This document shows, piece by piece, positions 7,786-16,775 of a stretch of DNA of 64,000 nucleotides (positions within the stretch are counted from its first letter, which is position 1; the number at the start of each line of letters is the position of its first letter). Source of the DNA: a bacterium. Its GTDB lineage: Bacteria; UBP18; UBA7526. The position numbers and the translations under genes were made by a program. The notes beneath the pieces were generated by a model. That model saw nothing but the letters and a program-made list of their open reading frames with translations, was not told the origin of the DNA and did no database searches. Location of the stretch: positions 1 through 64,000 of the forward strand of contig JAUWYL010000001.1 in the NCBI GenBank assembly GCA_030615855.1. Direction: 5' to 3'.

Positions 7786-8577
7786 CTATTTGCTGGTGAA
7801 GTAAGAAAAGATTTCTTCCATAGTAGCCTTGGGGGTCTTCGCCTTTCTTCGTAATTCTGTTAGTGTCCCGCAGGCCTTTATCCTGCCTTGGTCTATGATG
7901 GCGATACGGTCGCAGATTTCCTGGGCCTCGTTCATCTGATGGGTAGTCAAGAAGACGGTCTTCTTCTGTTGAGAGACGAGTTTCTCTCTAATAAAAGTCC
8001 TCAAATTCTTGGCAGCGGTAGGATCCAGACTCTTGGTGGGCTCATCCATAAATAGAATCTGGGGATTGGGCAATAGGCTCCTTGCTAAGGAGAGCCTCTG
8101 CTTCATGCCAGTAGAATATTCCTTAAAGGAGATATTTAGCATCCCTTCTATCTCCAAGAGTCCAGCCACCTCTCCCATTCTCTTCTTTATTTGGGTCGAA
8201 GAGAGATTATAAAGAATAGCAAAGAATTCCAGATTCTGTCTACCAGTCAGTCGCCAGTAGAAGCAGCGCTCCTCACCAGTCACCAGTCCAATGGACTCCT
8301 TAACCCCGGCTTCATCCTTCAGGATGTTATATCCATTGACATAGGCCTCTCCCCTGGTGGGCAATATGAGAGTAGAGAGTAACTTTAAGAGGGTGGTTTT
8401 ACCCGCTCCATTGGGACCCAGAAGTCCAAATATCTCTCCCCTTTTTACCTGGATATTCACCTCTTCTACTGCCTTGACCACTCCCTTTGTCCCGAAGGGA
8501 TGGGCGAGCAATCTCCCCAGGCCAGGGGTAGGAGTGAAGTATTTTGTGAGATTTATGGTTTCTATGGCATAGGGCAT
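7786..8577 (-). CDS. ABC transporter ATP-binding protein
   Basis: GLLGPNGAGKTTLLK Walker A, YSTGMKQRLSLARSLLPNPQILFMDEPT; start at MPYAIETINL preferred over 8670. Confidence 0.9.
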   Translation of the reverse strand: MPYAIETINLTKYFTPTPGLGRLLAHPFGTKGVVKAVEEVNIQVKRGEIFGLLGPNGAGKTTLLKLLSTLILPTRGEAYVNGYNILKDEAGVKESIGLVTGEERCFYWRLTGRQNLEFFAILYNLSSTQIKKRMGEVAGLLEIEGMLNISFKEYSTGMKQRLSLARSLLPNPQILFMDEPTKSLDPTAAKNLRTFIREKLVSQQKKTVFLTTHQMNEAQEICDRIAIIDQGRIKACGTLTELRRKAKTPKATMEEIFSYFTSK

Positions 8578-8702
8578 GACAGCCTCCGATACAATAGGTA
8601 GTTTAACAGATAAGAAATAGGATGTCAAACTCAGATTTGACAATCCATGCAATATAAGATATAATATCAAACAAATTACATAGGGCGTAAAGAGAGGCCA
8701 AA

Positions 8703-10109
8703 ATGGTTAAGGAAAAGAAAGAAAGAGAAGAGATGGGGATGGAAGAAGAGTTAAGAAAGTATCGATTGATAGTGGAGTCTGCTCAGGATGCTATATTCGT
8801 AAAGGATTTGGATGGTCACTATCTCTTGGTCAATCAAAAGTGCTTAGAAGCATTTGGCAAGTCAAAGCAAGAGGAGGTCCTGGGCAAGAGGGATGATGAA
8901 CTCCTGCCCCCAGAACAGGCCAAAATAAATATTGAGGATGACCAGAAGGTTTTTAAAACTGGCAAACTTAAAGAGGTAACTAAGAAGATGACTGTTGGAG
9001 GAAAAGATCGTTGGTTTCAAGCAAAAAAGGTTCCTCTGAGAAATGCCCAAGGGAAGATTATTGGTCTCATTGGCATTGCCCGGGATATCACCGAGCAGAA
9101 GAAGGCGGAGGAGGAGATTAGAAATTCTCAGGGAAAGATTGAAATCCTCATCAATTCCTCAAGCGACCTCATCTTTCTTAAGGATAAGAATTTTAGATAT
9201 TTAATAGCCAATGAATCAATCGGAAAGTTCTATAATAGAAAGATAAAAGACATTATTGGTAAGACAAACTTCGATTTTATGCCAAAAGAAGTTGCTGAAG
9301 AATGTAGGAAAAGTGATGAGGAAGCCTTACAATCCGGGGGTCCTATTAGAAGAGAAGAATATATTGGGGACAGATGCTTCCATGTTATTAAACAGAAAGT
9401 TGTGGACACAAAGGGGAATGTTATTGGTATAGCAGCTGTGATTCGTGACATCACCGAACGCAAGAAAGCGGAGGAAAGGATAAGGGAGTCAGAGAAGAAA
9501 TATAGGGACATGGTAGAGATTACCACCGATTGGGTATGGGAAGTCGATAGGGATGGGGTATATATTTATGTTAGCCCTAAGGTCAAGGATATTTTGGGTT
9601 ACGAAGTCGATGAAGTAATTGGTAAGACTCCCTTTGATTTGATGTCAGAGGATGAGGCAAAAAAGATATCAAAATTCTTCAGAGAGAAGGTAATTAAAAA
9701 AGAACCCTTCTTCGGTTTGGAGAATATAAATAGACATAAGGACGGACATTTGATAGTACTGGAGACAAGTGGCATACCAATAATGGATGAAAGAGGAGAA
9801 CTGGTTGGCTATCGAGGTATTGATAGAGACATCACCGAGCGCAAGAAGATGGAGAAGATGTTGTGGAAAACCGAAGAACAACATAAGAAAGTTATTGAAA
9901 ATATTTTCAAATTTGTCCCAGAAGGTCTGTTAGTTTTTACAGATAAATTAGACTTATATAAAAAAAATAAAGCTTTTCGAGACATCGTTCAAAAATATTC
10001 TGCTAAGCTAAATTATACAGAACAAGAACTGGCAGAAATAATTATTGAAAAGGTAAAAAATAGAATAATCACCGGGAATAATACGGCAATCAGGGTTTCT
10101 AAAAAATAG
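8703..10109 (+). CDS. Multi-PAS sensor protein, 3' end interrupted
   Basis: Three PAS units each ending in DITE(Q/R)KK and a fourth broken after TAIRVSKK*. Confidence 0.8.
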   Translation: MVKEKKEREEMGMEEELRKYRLIVESAQDAIFVKDLDGHYLLVNQKCLEAFGKSKQEEVLGKRDDELLPPEQAKINIEDDQKVFKTGKLKEVTKKMTVGGKDRWFQAKKVPLRNAQGKIIGLIGIARDITEQKKAEEEIRNSQGKIEILINSSSDLIFLKDKNFRYLIANESIGKFYNRKIKDIIGKTNFDFMPKEVAEECRKSDEEALQSGGPIRREEYIGDRCFHVIKQKVVDTKGNVIGIAAVIRDITERKKAEERIRESEKKYRDMVEITTDWVWEVDRDGVYIYVSPKVKDILGYEVDEVIGKTPFDLMSEDEAKKISKFFREKVIKKEPFFGLENINRHKDGHLIVLETSGIPIMDERGELVGYRGIDRDITERKKMEKMLWKTEEQHKKVIENIFKFVPEGLLVFTDKLDLYKKNKAFRDIVQKYSAKLNYTEQELAEIIIEKVKNRIITGNNTAIRVSKK

Positions 10110-11147
10110 GCGTGAGGAAGGAGCAAATAGGCAAAATAATTTTTAGTAAAGTATTGGAGATACCCTTAGCAAAGTATCTCACCTATATTGAGAAAATAAC
10201 AAAGGGATCAATAAAGCCTTTTTCAACCCACAAGTCTGTAAAAAAAAATTATTTTATGCTAAAACAATGATTAAAGATGGAACTCTATGTTTTAAGGTTT
10301 CAGATAAACGTTTAGAAAATATCTATTCGACTCAAAATTGTACTGAGAATAAAATAATATGTTCATTGAAATGGATTAACACCAGAAATAAATTTTCTTT
10401 ACATATTTTAAAAAGCCTCTTCCGTTATCAAAGTAAATATTGGTTTTCTGGCAAAGAGACAGATCTAAAACCTTTGACCTTAAAACAATTCTTATCCTTA
10501 TACCCACTAAAATATCTTGATCAAACTCGACTTTCAAGGTTAATTTCAAATTTATTGGTTATGAATCCTCAAAATCGGGTTATTAATCTTAAAAGTTTAT
10601 TTATATCAAAGAAAAAATATTACTCATACCTTGTTAAAGAATTAGTTAGGGGTAACGAAGATGCCTTGAAAGATAAGGAGATTCAACGCCTATTAGTTCA
10701 AAAAGGAGTACATTTACCCCTTAGAACGATATGTAATTGCAGAAAATTACTTAATATCCCTAACTATAAAGAAAGAACCACTTATTGTTATGAAAAGGAT
10801 ATAACTTTTAGTAATTACATAATGTTATTAAAAAGATATTTAAATAAAATTCCAACTGAAACTGGAACTTATGAATTAAGCATTTCATCAAAAATTAATT
10901 ACCTGAACTACAAAAGTAATGTTATATATATAGGTTCTTCCAAAAATCTGCGAAAGCGGATAACAAACTATTTTGGTAATAAACTAAAAAATAATCGTTT
11001 GAGTAAATTTATCAATAATTACGATGTATTCTTGCGTTTTTGTCTAAACCAAAATTACATCTTAGTAGAAAAAAAGCTCCTTAAGAATTTTAAGAACATT
11101 TATGGAGAGTTACCAAAGGCTAACAGTTTAGGAGGATAATTATGGAA
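10103..11147. mobile_element. AT-rich ~1.05 kb insertion splitting the fourth PAS domain
   Basis: Flanks rejoin as ...AIRVSKKNPEKTGELILQFDSARIFF...ARIVVSLKDITERKK; insert is AT-rich and carries the GIY-YIG gene. Confidence 0.6.
10267..11139 (+). CDS. Sigma-54 (RpoN)-like core-binding/DNA-binding region fused to C-terminal GIY-YIG nuclease domain
   Basis: SLKWINTRNKFSLHILKSLFRYQSKYWFSGKETDLKPLTL and DKEIQRLLVQKGVHLPLRTICNCRKLLNIPN resemble RpoN; GTYELS...NVIYIGSSKNLRKRITNYF is GIY-YIG. Confidence 0.65.
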   Translation: MIKDGTLCFKVSDKRLENIYSTQNCTENKIICSLKWINTRNKFSLHILKSLFRYQSKYWFSGKETDLKPLTLKQFLSLYPLKYLDQTRLSRLISNLLVMNPQNRVINLKSLFISKKKYYSYLVKELVRGNEDALKDKEIQRLLVQKGVHLPLRTICNCRKLLNIPNYKERTTYCYEKDITFSNYIMLLKRYLNKIPTETGTYELSISSKINYLNYKSNVIYIGSSKNLRKRITNYFGNKLKNNRLSKFINNYDVFLRFCLNQNYILVEKKLLKNFKNIYGELPKANSLGG

Positions 11148-11453
11148 AAGAATCCAGAAAAAACAGGAGAACTTATTTTGCAATTTGATTCAGCAAGAAT
11201 ATTTTTTGCAGAAGAAGAAGAAGAAGAAGAAGCCAGGATTGTTGTATCACTTAAAGACATCACCGAGCGCAAGAAGATAATCAGTGATTTGGAGAAGACA
11301 AAGGCGGAACTAACTGCAAAGATTGAAGACCTAAAAAAGTTTGAAAAAGTAACTGTGAACCGGGAATTGAAAATGACGGAATTGAAGAAAAAGATAAAGG
11401 GGTTAGAGAAGCAACTAAAGATGAGTGGAGAAAAATCGGTGGATGAGAGATGA
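11142..11453 (+). CDS. C-terminal half of interrupted PAS protein (PAS remainder plus coiled coil)
   Basis: MEKNPEKTGELILQFDSARIFFAEEEEEEEARIVVSLKDITERKK; aggagga SD upstream supplied by inserted segment. Confidence 0.65.
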   Translation: MEKNPEKTGELILQFDSARIFFAEEEEEEEARIVVSLKDITERKKIISDLEKTKAELTAKIEDLKKFEKVTVNRELKMTELKKKIKGLEKQLKMSGEKSVDER

Positions 11454-12133
11454 GAAGGATAAAATGGTTAGTTATCGGGGGCATCTGGTTTCTCTACTGG
11501 ACCTGGGAAATAGTTGAAGTCCGTCTGGGATTTAAGACCTTTGATCCGGAACACATAATGGAAGGGGTAGTCAAACTATTTCTATGCTCTGGAATAATCT
11601 ACTTCGCCTTCAGGCTGATAGAACGATATCATCAAAAAATAGTTAGTATGAAGAGCTATTATGAGAATATCGTTGAGAATGCGGCCACCGGTATTATTGC
11701 CGTTGACCGAGAAGGAAGAATTACTACCTGGAATAGGTATATGGAGGAAAAGTATAAGATTAAACGCAGAGAAGTAATGGGAAAGAATATCTTTGAATTC
11801 TTCCCCCTTATTCAGACTAATGACATTGGTCAGGGAATAAAGACTGTTTTAAATAGCGATAAACCGCTTATTATAGATAGGGTGAGACATAAGACTAAGC
11901 GGGTAGGAGAGAGAATAATTGATTTCAAAATCTATCCTTTGAAGAATAGCCTGGGAAAGGTTACGGGAATAGTGTTGTTGAACGATGATGTTACTGAGAG
12001 AATAAAGATAGAAGAAGAACTGAAGACAAAGTATGAGGAGTTAGAGAAGTTCAGCAAGGTAACGGTCGGTCGGGAATTGAAGATGATGGAATTGAAGAAG
12101 AGGATAAAAAAGTTAGAAGAGAAATTAAGATGA
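11450..12133 (+). CDS. Membrane-anchored PAS domain protein
   Basis: N-terminal hydrophobic segments then YENIVENAATGIIAVDREGRITTWNRYMEEKY...GIVLLNDDVTERIK. Confidence 0.75.
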   Translation: MRRIKWLVIGGIWFLYWTWEIVEVRLGFKTFDPEHIMEGVVKLFLCSGIIYFAFRLIERYHQKIVSMKSYYENIVENAATGIIAVDREGRITTWNRYMEEKYKIKRREVMGKNIFEFFPLIQTNDIGQGIKTVLNSDKPLIIDRVRHKTKRVGERIIDFKIYPLKNSLGKVTGIVLLNDDVTERIKIEEELKTKYEELEKFSKVTVGRELKMMELKKRIKKLEEKLR

Positions 12134-12226
12134 ATAGAGGAAGTAAAAGAAGAGGAAAAAAACAGGATGCAACTTACTAAGGAAGGGAATGAAAGCATCT
12201 TAGGAGAATAATTTGGGGATTAATTC

Positions 12227-13627
12227 ATGAAGATCAGAAAGAGAGTAGAGAAGAAGACAAAAGAATGGGAAGAAAGCAATAAAGCGCTACAGAGTATCAC
12301 AAAGGTCTTGTCATTGGCCGTTAGTGAAGTACCTCTTAAAAAAATATTGGAGACTTCCATAGTGGCTGCTGTGGAACTAATTGGAGCCGATGCTGGCTCC
12401 ATCGGTATCCTGGATAAGGAGAAAAATATCATTAGATATCCCGTTAACTATAAGATGCCGGATTTTTTGAACCGGGTAACTGCTCCTGCAGGTAAGGGTA
12501 TAGCAGGGTATGTCATGACAAAGAAGAAGCCCATGATTATTGACGATTATCCCTCCATGCCTCAGGCCCTGAAGGAATTTATCAGGGGAGGGCTAAAAAC
12601 GCTAATTGCCGTTCCCCTTATGTATCGAGGTGAGGCCCTGGGAACCTTGGGAGTATTCGGGCTGTCACTAAAAAGAAGGTTTACTGAAGAAGAGTTGGAA
12701 AAGATTCTGGCTATTGCAGATAATCTATCTTTAGCTATCAGCCATACCTCAGCACATATTGAAAGGAAAAAGGCGGAAGAGGATTTAGAAAAATACGCCA
12801 AGGATTTAGAGACCTCGACTAAAGAGCTAATGGATTTCAGGAGGGCGATATTAAATATATTAGAGGATATAACCGAAGCCAAGGGAGAGATAGAGAAGGC
12901 CTATGGAGAACTGAAAGAGACTCAGGAGCAGTTAATCCAGGCGGGGAAGATGGCCTCCACCGGGCAACTAGCTGCAGGAGTAGCCCATGAATTGAATAAT
13001 CCCTTAGTAGGGGTCTTGAATTTCTCCCAACTTCTGCGGGAAAGGATGAAAAAGGACGATCCTAACTCAGAGTATGTGAAGATGATTGAAAAGGGAGCCT
13101 TGCAGTGCCAGAGGATTGTAAGGGGTCTTTTGACTTTCTCGCGTCAAGATAGAGAACCCTTCCAGCCCACAGATGTAAATAAGAGTATCCAGGAGGCCTT
13201 GCTTCTGGCGGAAACTCAAGTGAAACTTCAGAAGATAAAGGTAAAGTGCCATTTCGCCTCTAATCTACCAAAGATAATGGGAAGCGCCAATCAGCTGCAA
13301 CAGATGGCTTTAAATATGATCATCAATGCCCGAGACGCCATGCTTCAAGGAGGGAACCTGACGATTATCACCAGACTTCGCAGTCAGGGATTAAAGAGAG
13401 AACTCATCGAAGTGATATTTCAAGACACAGGAGTAGGAATGACAAGGGAAGAGATGATTAGGGTCTTTGATCCTTTCGTTACTACTAAGAAACCAGGCCG
13501 AGGAACGGGTTTGGGTCTGGCCATTAGTTACGGAATTATAAAGAATCATGGGGGCGATATAAAGGTAGATAGTGGGAGAGGCAAGGGAACCACCTTCACC
13601 ATTATGCTTTCTGTGACAAAGAAATAA
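12227..13627 (+). CDS. GAF domain sensor histidine kinase
   Basis: GAF-like 12.3-12.75 kb; HisKA AAGVAHELNNPLVGVLNFSQLLRERM; HATPase DTGVGMTREEMIRVFDPFVTTKKPGRGTGLGLAISYGIIKNHGG. Confidence 0.9.
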   Translation: MKIRKRVEKKTKEWEESNKALQSITKVLSLAVSEVPLKKILETSIVAAVELIGADAGSIGILDKEKNIIRYPVNYKMPDFLNRVTAPAGKGIAGYVMTKKKPMIIDDYPSMPQALKEFIRGGLKTLIAVPLMYRGEALGTLGVFGLSLKRRFTEEELEKILAIADNLSLAISHTSAHIERKKAEEDLEKYAKDLETSTKELMDFRRAILNILEDITEAKGEIEKAYGELKETQEQLIQAGKMASTGQLAAGVAHELNNPLVGVLNFSQLLRERMKKDDPNSEYVKMIEKGALQCQRIVRGLLTFSRQDREPFQPTDVNKSIQEALLLAETQVKLQKIKVKCHFASNLPKIMGSANQLQQMALNMIINARDAMLQGGNLTIITRLRSQGLKRELIEVIFQDTGVGMTREEMIRVFDPFVTTKKPGRGTGLGLAISYGIIKNHGGDIKVDSGRGKGTTFTIMLSVTKK

Positions 13628-13629
13628 GC

Positions 13630-14180
13630 ACACAGATGATCGCAGATGGAAAGACGTTAATCGGTAACGGTAACGAAGCCCGTATCGGTTAATGGTTAGG
13701 GTAACGTAAAATGGAAGGAAAAAAGAGAATCACGAGCTTTAGAAATTTAGAGGTATACCAGAATACTTATAATGCTATGCTAATTGTGATGAAAGAAATT
13801 GTGCCTAAATTACCTGATAACGAAAAATACGATTTAAAGGACCAATCGAGTCGTGCATGTAAAACAATACCAAGATTAATAGCAGAAGGCTATGCTAAAC
13901 GTCATCAAAAAGCAGGCTTTCAAAAATATATCGATGACGCTATGGGTGAATGTAACGAGATGGTTGTTAGTTTAAGTCAGTGTAGAGATATTTATCCTAC
14001 ATATGTAAATGTAAAACGTTGCGATGAGTTAATTGATGTATATGATAAATCAGGAAGACAGCTTTATAAATTAGGTAACGCTTGGACAAATTTTAAAGAC
14101 GATAGACGTAACCGTAAGACGAAACGGGCATCGTAACCTTAACCGTAAGACGATATTAAAAAATCTGTGATAATCTGTGT
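13630..14180. repeat. Inverted-repeat-bounded four-helix-bundle cassette
   Basis: acacagatgatcgcagat (13630-13647) vs reverse complement of atctgtgataatctgtgt (14163-14180), 16/18; a further inner imperfect repeat (gtaacgaagcccgtatcg / cgaaacgggcatcgtaac). Confidence 0.75.
13711..14136 (+). CDS. Four helix bundle protein (23S rRNA IVS/S23-like)
   Basis: SFRNLEVYQNTYNAMLIVMKEIVPKLPDNEKYDLKDQSSRACKTIPRLIAEGYAKRHQKAGFQKYIDDAMGECNEM. Confidence 0.85.
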   Translation: MEGKKRITSFRNLEVYQNTYNAMLIVMKEIVPKLPDNEKYDLKDQSSRACKTIPRLIAEGYAKRHQKAGFQKYIDDAMGECNEMVVSLSQCRDIYPTYVNVKRCDELIDVYDKSGRQLYKLGNAWTNFKDDRRNRKTKRAS

Positions 14181-14196
14181 ATAAGGGGCTGAATAT

Positions 14197-14712
14197 ATGG
14201 CTAAGGCGAAGATATTAGTGGTAGATGACGAGGCCTATACCAGGGTCTTTTTTTATGAGTTATTAAAAGAAAAGGGATATAGGATTAGCATTGTAGAGGA
14301 TGGGAGAAGAGCAATTGAGACTGCGAAAAAAGGATCCTTTGATCTCGTTTTTTTGGATGTAAGAATGCCGGACATTGATGGGGTAGAGACCTGCAAAGCA
14401 ATTAAGAAGACCAGCCCTAAGACGATCGTCATTATGATGAGCGGCTACCCGGTTGAAGATGAGGTGAGAGAGGCACTCAAATTAGGTGCCTCTGATTATG
14501 TTGCTAAGCCATTTAATCCAGATGAGATAATGGGTATTACCCAGGTGGCGGAATATCTCAATATCCATAGGATGACCCTTTATGACTTGGTCCGAACGAG
14601 AAAAATTCCGGCCTTCAAGGTGGGCGGTCAGTGGCGCTTCAGAAAGGAGTTACTGGAGAAGTGGATTACTACTGAGACTAAGAGGCGGGAAAAGCGTTCT
14701 AAGAAGAAATAA
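14197..14712 (+). CDS. Response regulator receiver fused to excisionase-type HTH
   Basis: ILVVDDEAYTR...FDLVFLDVRMPDIDG...DYVAKPF then VAEYLNIHRMTLYDLVRTRKIPAFKVGGQWRFRKELLEKWI. Confidence 0.85.
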   Translation: MAKAKILVVDDEAYTRVFFYELLKEKGYRISIVEDGRRAIETAKKGSFDLVFLDVRMPDIDGVETCKAIKKTSPKTIVIMMSGYPVEDEVREALKLGASDYVAKPFNPDEIMGITQVAEYLNIHRMTLYDLVRTRKIPAFKVGGQWRFRKELLEKWITTETKRREKRSKKK

Positions 14713-14830
14713 ATCAAATCGTTTAATTTTACTTAACAATTTATAAAAATACTTGACAAAGCAAAAATAGTGTGGTAGATTATTTTTGTATCCTTAAAAA
14801 TTACGAGGGGAAAGGTTCTTGTTTTTTATT

Positions 14831-14990
14831 GTATCGGAATTTGAATAAATTCAATTCCGACCGCCCCTTACCCTTCGGGTCAAGGAGCGGGACTGCGATA
14901 GGCACTAGACCGATACGAACCCAGCCTCTTTGATAAAAGGGGCTGTCCGAAGGGAGATAGAGCATGAGTGAAACGAGTGCCTATCTGGTC
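14831..14990 (+). ncRNA. Candidate structured intergenic element, copy 1
   Basis: Hairpins tcggaatt/aattccga, ccgc-cctt/aagg-gcgg, cagcctcttt-gata-aaaggggctg, closing helix gataggcact/agtgcctatc; homologous to 22210-22412. Confidence 0.55.
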
Positions 14991-15009
14991 TGGATTAGGA
15001 GAAGGGTCA

Positions 15010-15204
15010 ATGGCAGATAAGATAATGACTGTCAAAGAGGTGGCTAAGTATTTAGATATTCATCCCATGACCCTCTATAGGTTAGTTAGAGAAGGAAGGA
15101 TCCCGGCCTTTAAGGTCGGTGGTCAGTGGAGGTTCCAGAAGAGAGCCTTGGACAGATGGGTAGCCCAAAGCATAAATAAAAATTGTACTCCTGAGGGGAA
15201 ATAA
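15010..15204 (+). CDS. Excisionase-family helix-turn-helix protein
   Basis: MADKIMTVKEVAKYLDIHPMTLYRLVREGRIPAFKVGGQWRFQKRALDRWV. Confidence 0.8.
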   Translation: MADKIMTVKEVAKYLDIHPMTLYRLVREGRIPAFKVGGQWRFQKRALDRWVAQSINKNCTPEGK

Positions 15205-16649
15205 TGGTTGAGTTAGCTAATATTTATAAGACAAAGAAAGAGAAAAAAGCCTTTCATCTCGTTTTTTTGGATGTAAGAATGCCGGGCATGGATGGGGTGG
15301 AGACCTGTAGGGCGATAAGGGAGATCGATCCCCGAATAATCATTATTATGATAAGCGCCTATGCGGTAGAGAAAGAGGTGAAGGAGGCTCAGAGGCTGGG
15401 TGCCCTGGACTTTCTCTCCAAGCCCTTTGATGTGAAGAGAATATTCAGTATCGTGGAGAGCGTGCAGAGTAGGAAGGGAATGAAAAGACAGAGGATTTTA
15501 GTGGTGGATGATGAGACCTACACCAGGGTATTCATGAAGGAACTCTTGGAAGGAAAGGGGCATGAGGTTGTCACCGTAGAGGATGGATATAAAGCACTCG
15601 AAGTTCTAAAGGGGGCTGTGACAATAGAGAGAAGGAAAGAGGTGGAGAGAAAGGCCTTAAGTTTTCGGGAAGGGGTCGCCCGGCTGGTGAGGGAGAGGGA
15701 GGAGAGAGAAAAACTCTCCCAGGCCCTCTATGATAAGGCAATAGTAACCGTAAAGAAGGTATTAAAAGAGGCAGAGGAAGGGAATATAGAGAGCGGCCAT
15801 GAGGTTAGCAAGATAGTGGAAGAGATGGTCGATTCCCTCTCTTCAGGAGATAATACCCTGGTCGTCCTGGTAAATAAGAGGACTAGCGAGGAGAACTACC
15901 TCTATACCCACTCAGTAAATGTCGCCATCCTCTCCATTAAGGTCGGTCTAGGATTGGACTATGGGAAGGATAAATTGATTGATTTAGGAGTGAGTGCCTT
16001 CCTCCACGATGTGGGGATGGTGAAGGTCATGGAGATTGCTAAATTACCCAGGAGGTTGACTCCCAGGGAGTATGAGAAGATAAAGAAGCATCCCATATAT
16101 GGGAAAGAGATCTTAGAAAAAGTGAGGGATATCTCAAAGTCAGCCATCCAGACCGCCTATCAGCAGCACGAGAGGCTTAGGGGCCAGGGCTATCCAGAAG
16201 GAATAAGAGCCTGTAAGATAAATGGGTATGCCCAGATCGTGGGCCTGGTGGATGTCTATGAGGCATTGACCCACCCTCGAGTCTATAGGAAGAGGTTCCC
16301 GCCCCATGAGGCCATGAGGATGATTGTTGACTCCTCAAGGGACCTCTTTTCCTTACACATAATAAAGGAATTGATGAGGGAACTGGGCACCTATCCCATA
16401 GGGAGCATAGTGAGATTGGATTCCAGAGAGATCGGGAGGGTCATTGGGGCCAATAAGCGTTTTCCCTTGAGGCCCAGAATACTCATCCTCTTCGACCGGG
16501 ATGGTCAGCGACTGAAGGAGCCCAAGGAGGTCGACTTAGTGAAGAGTGGTCTCCTCCACATAGTAGAGCCCATTGATGAGGAGAAGTTAGAGTCGGAATT
16601 GGGAAGGAGCGATTGGTGGATAAACCTCTGGCGAAGCGTGGGAGAGTGA
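15204..16649 (+). CDS. Rearranged receiver segments plus HD-GYP phosphodiesterase domain
   Basis: Order: back-half receiver HLVFLDVRMPGMDG...DFLSKPF, front-half ILVVDDETYTRVFMKELLEGKGHEVVTVEDGYKALEVL, then HDVGMVKVMEIAKLPRRLTPREYEKIKKHP...HERLRGQGYPEG. Confidence 0.85.
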   Translation: MVELANIYKTKKEKKAFHLVFLDVRMPGMDGVETCRAIREIDPRIIIIMISAYAVEKEVKEAQRLGALDFLSKPFDVKRIFSIVESVQSRKGMKRQRILVVDDETYTRVFMKELLEGKGHEVVTVEDGYKALEVLKGAVTIERRKEVERKALSFREGVARLVREREEREKLSQALYDKAIVTVKKVLKEAEEGNIESGHEVSKIVEEMVDSLSSGDNTLVVLVNKRTSEENYLYTHSVNVAILSIKVGLGLDYGKDKLIDLGVSAFLHDVGMVKVMEIAKLPRRLTPREYEKIKKHPIYGKEILEKVRDISKSAIQTAYQQHERLRGQGYPEGIRACKINGYAQIVGLVDVYEALTHPRVYRKRFPPHEAMRMIVDSSRDLFSLHIIKELMRELGTYPIGSIVRLDSREIGRVIGANKRFPLRPRILILFDRDGQRLKEPKEVDLVKSGLLHIVEPIDEEKLESELGRSDWWINLWRSVGE

Positions 16650-16775
16650 GGTAGACGAATAAGGGAAACGGGGAATGGGTGAATCGGAGAAGGGATGAGT
16701 CATGCGTTGTGAGTTAAAACACAGCATGCAGAACACAAAATAAACTGACGAATTGAATAGAAGGTAGGAGAGATC

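Noticed and set aside
10103-11147. Group I/II intron with GIY-YIG ORF, or intein
   Set aside because: ORFs fill nearly the whole insert leaving no room for a ribozyme; stop codon at the left junction and new start at the right exclude an intein
13711-14136. Diversity-generating retroelement accessory protein (Avd)
   Set aside because: Four-helix-bundle family is related, but no reverse transcriptase or template/variable repeat is present nearby
14410-14430. Additional operator copy (gacgatcgtc)
   Set aside because: Lies within conserved receiver coding sequence and lacks the CACA/TGTG arms at the fixed spacing
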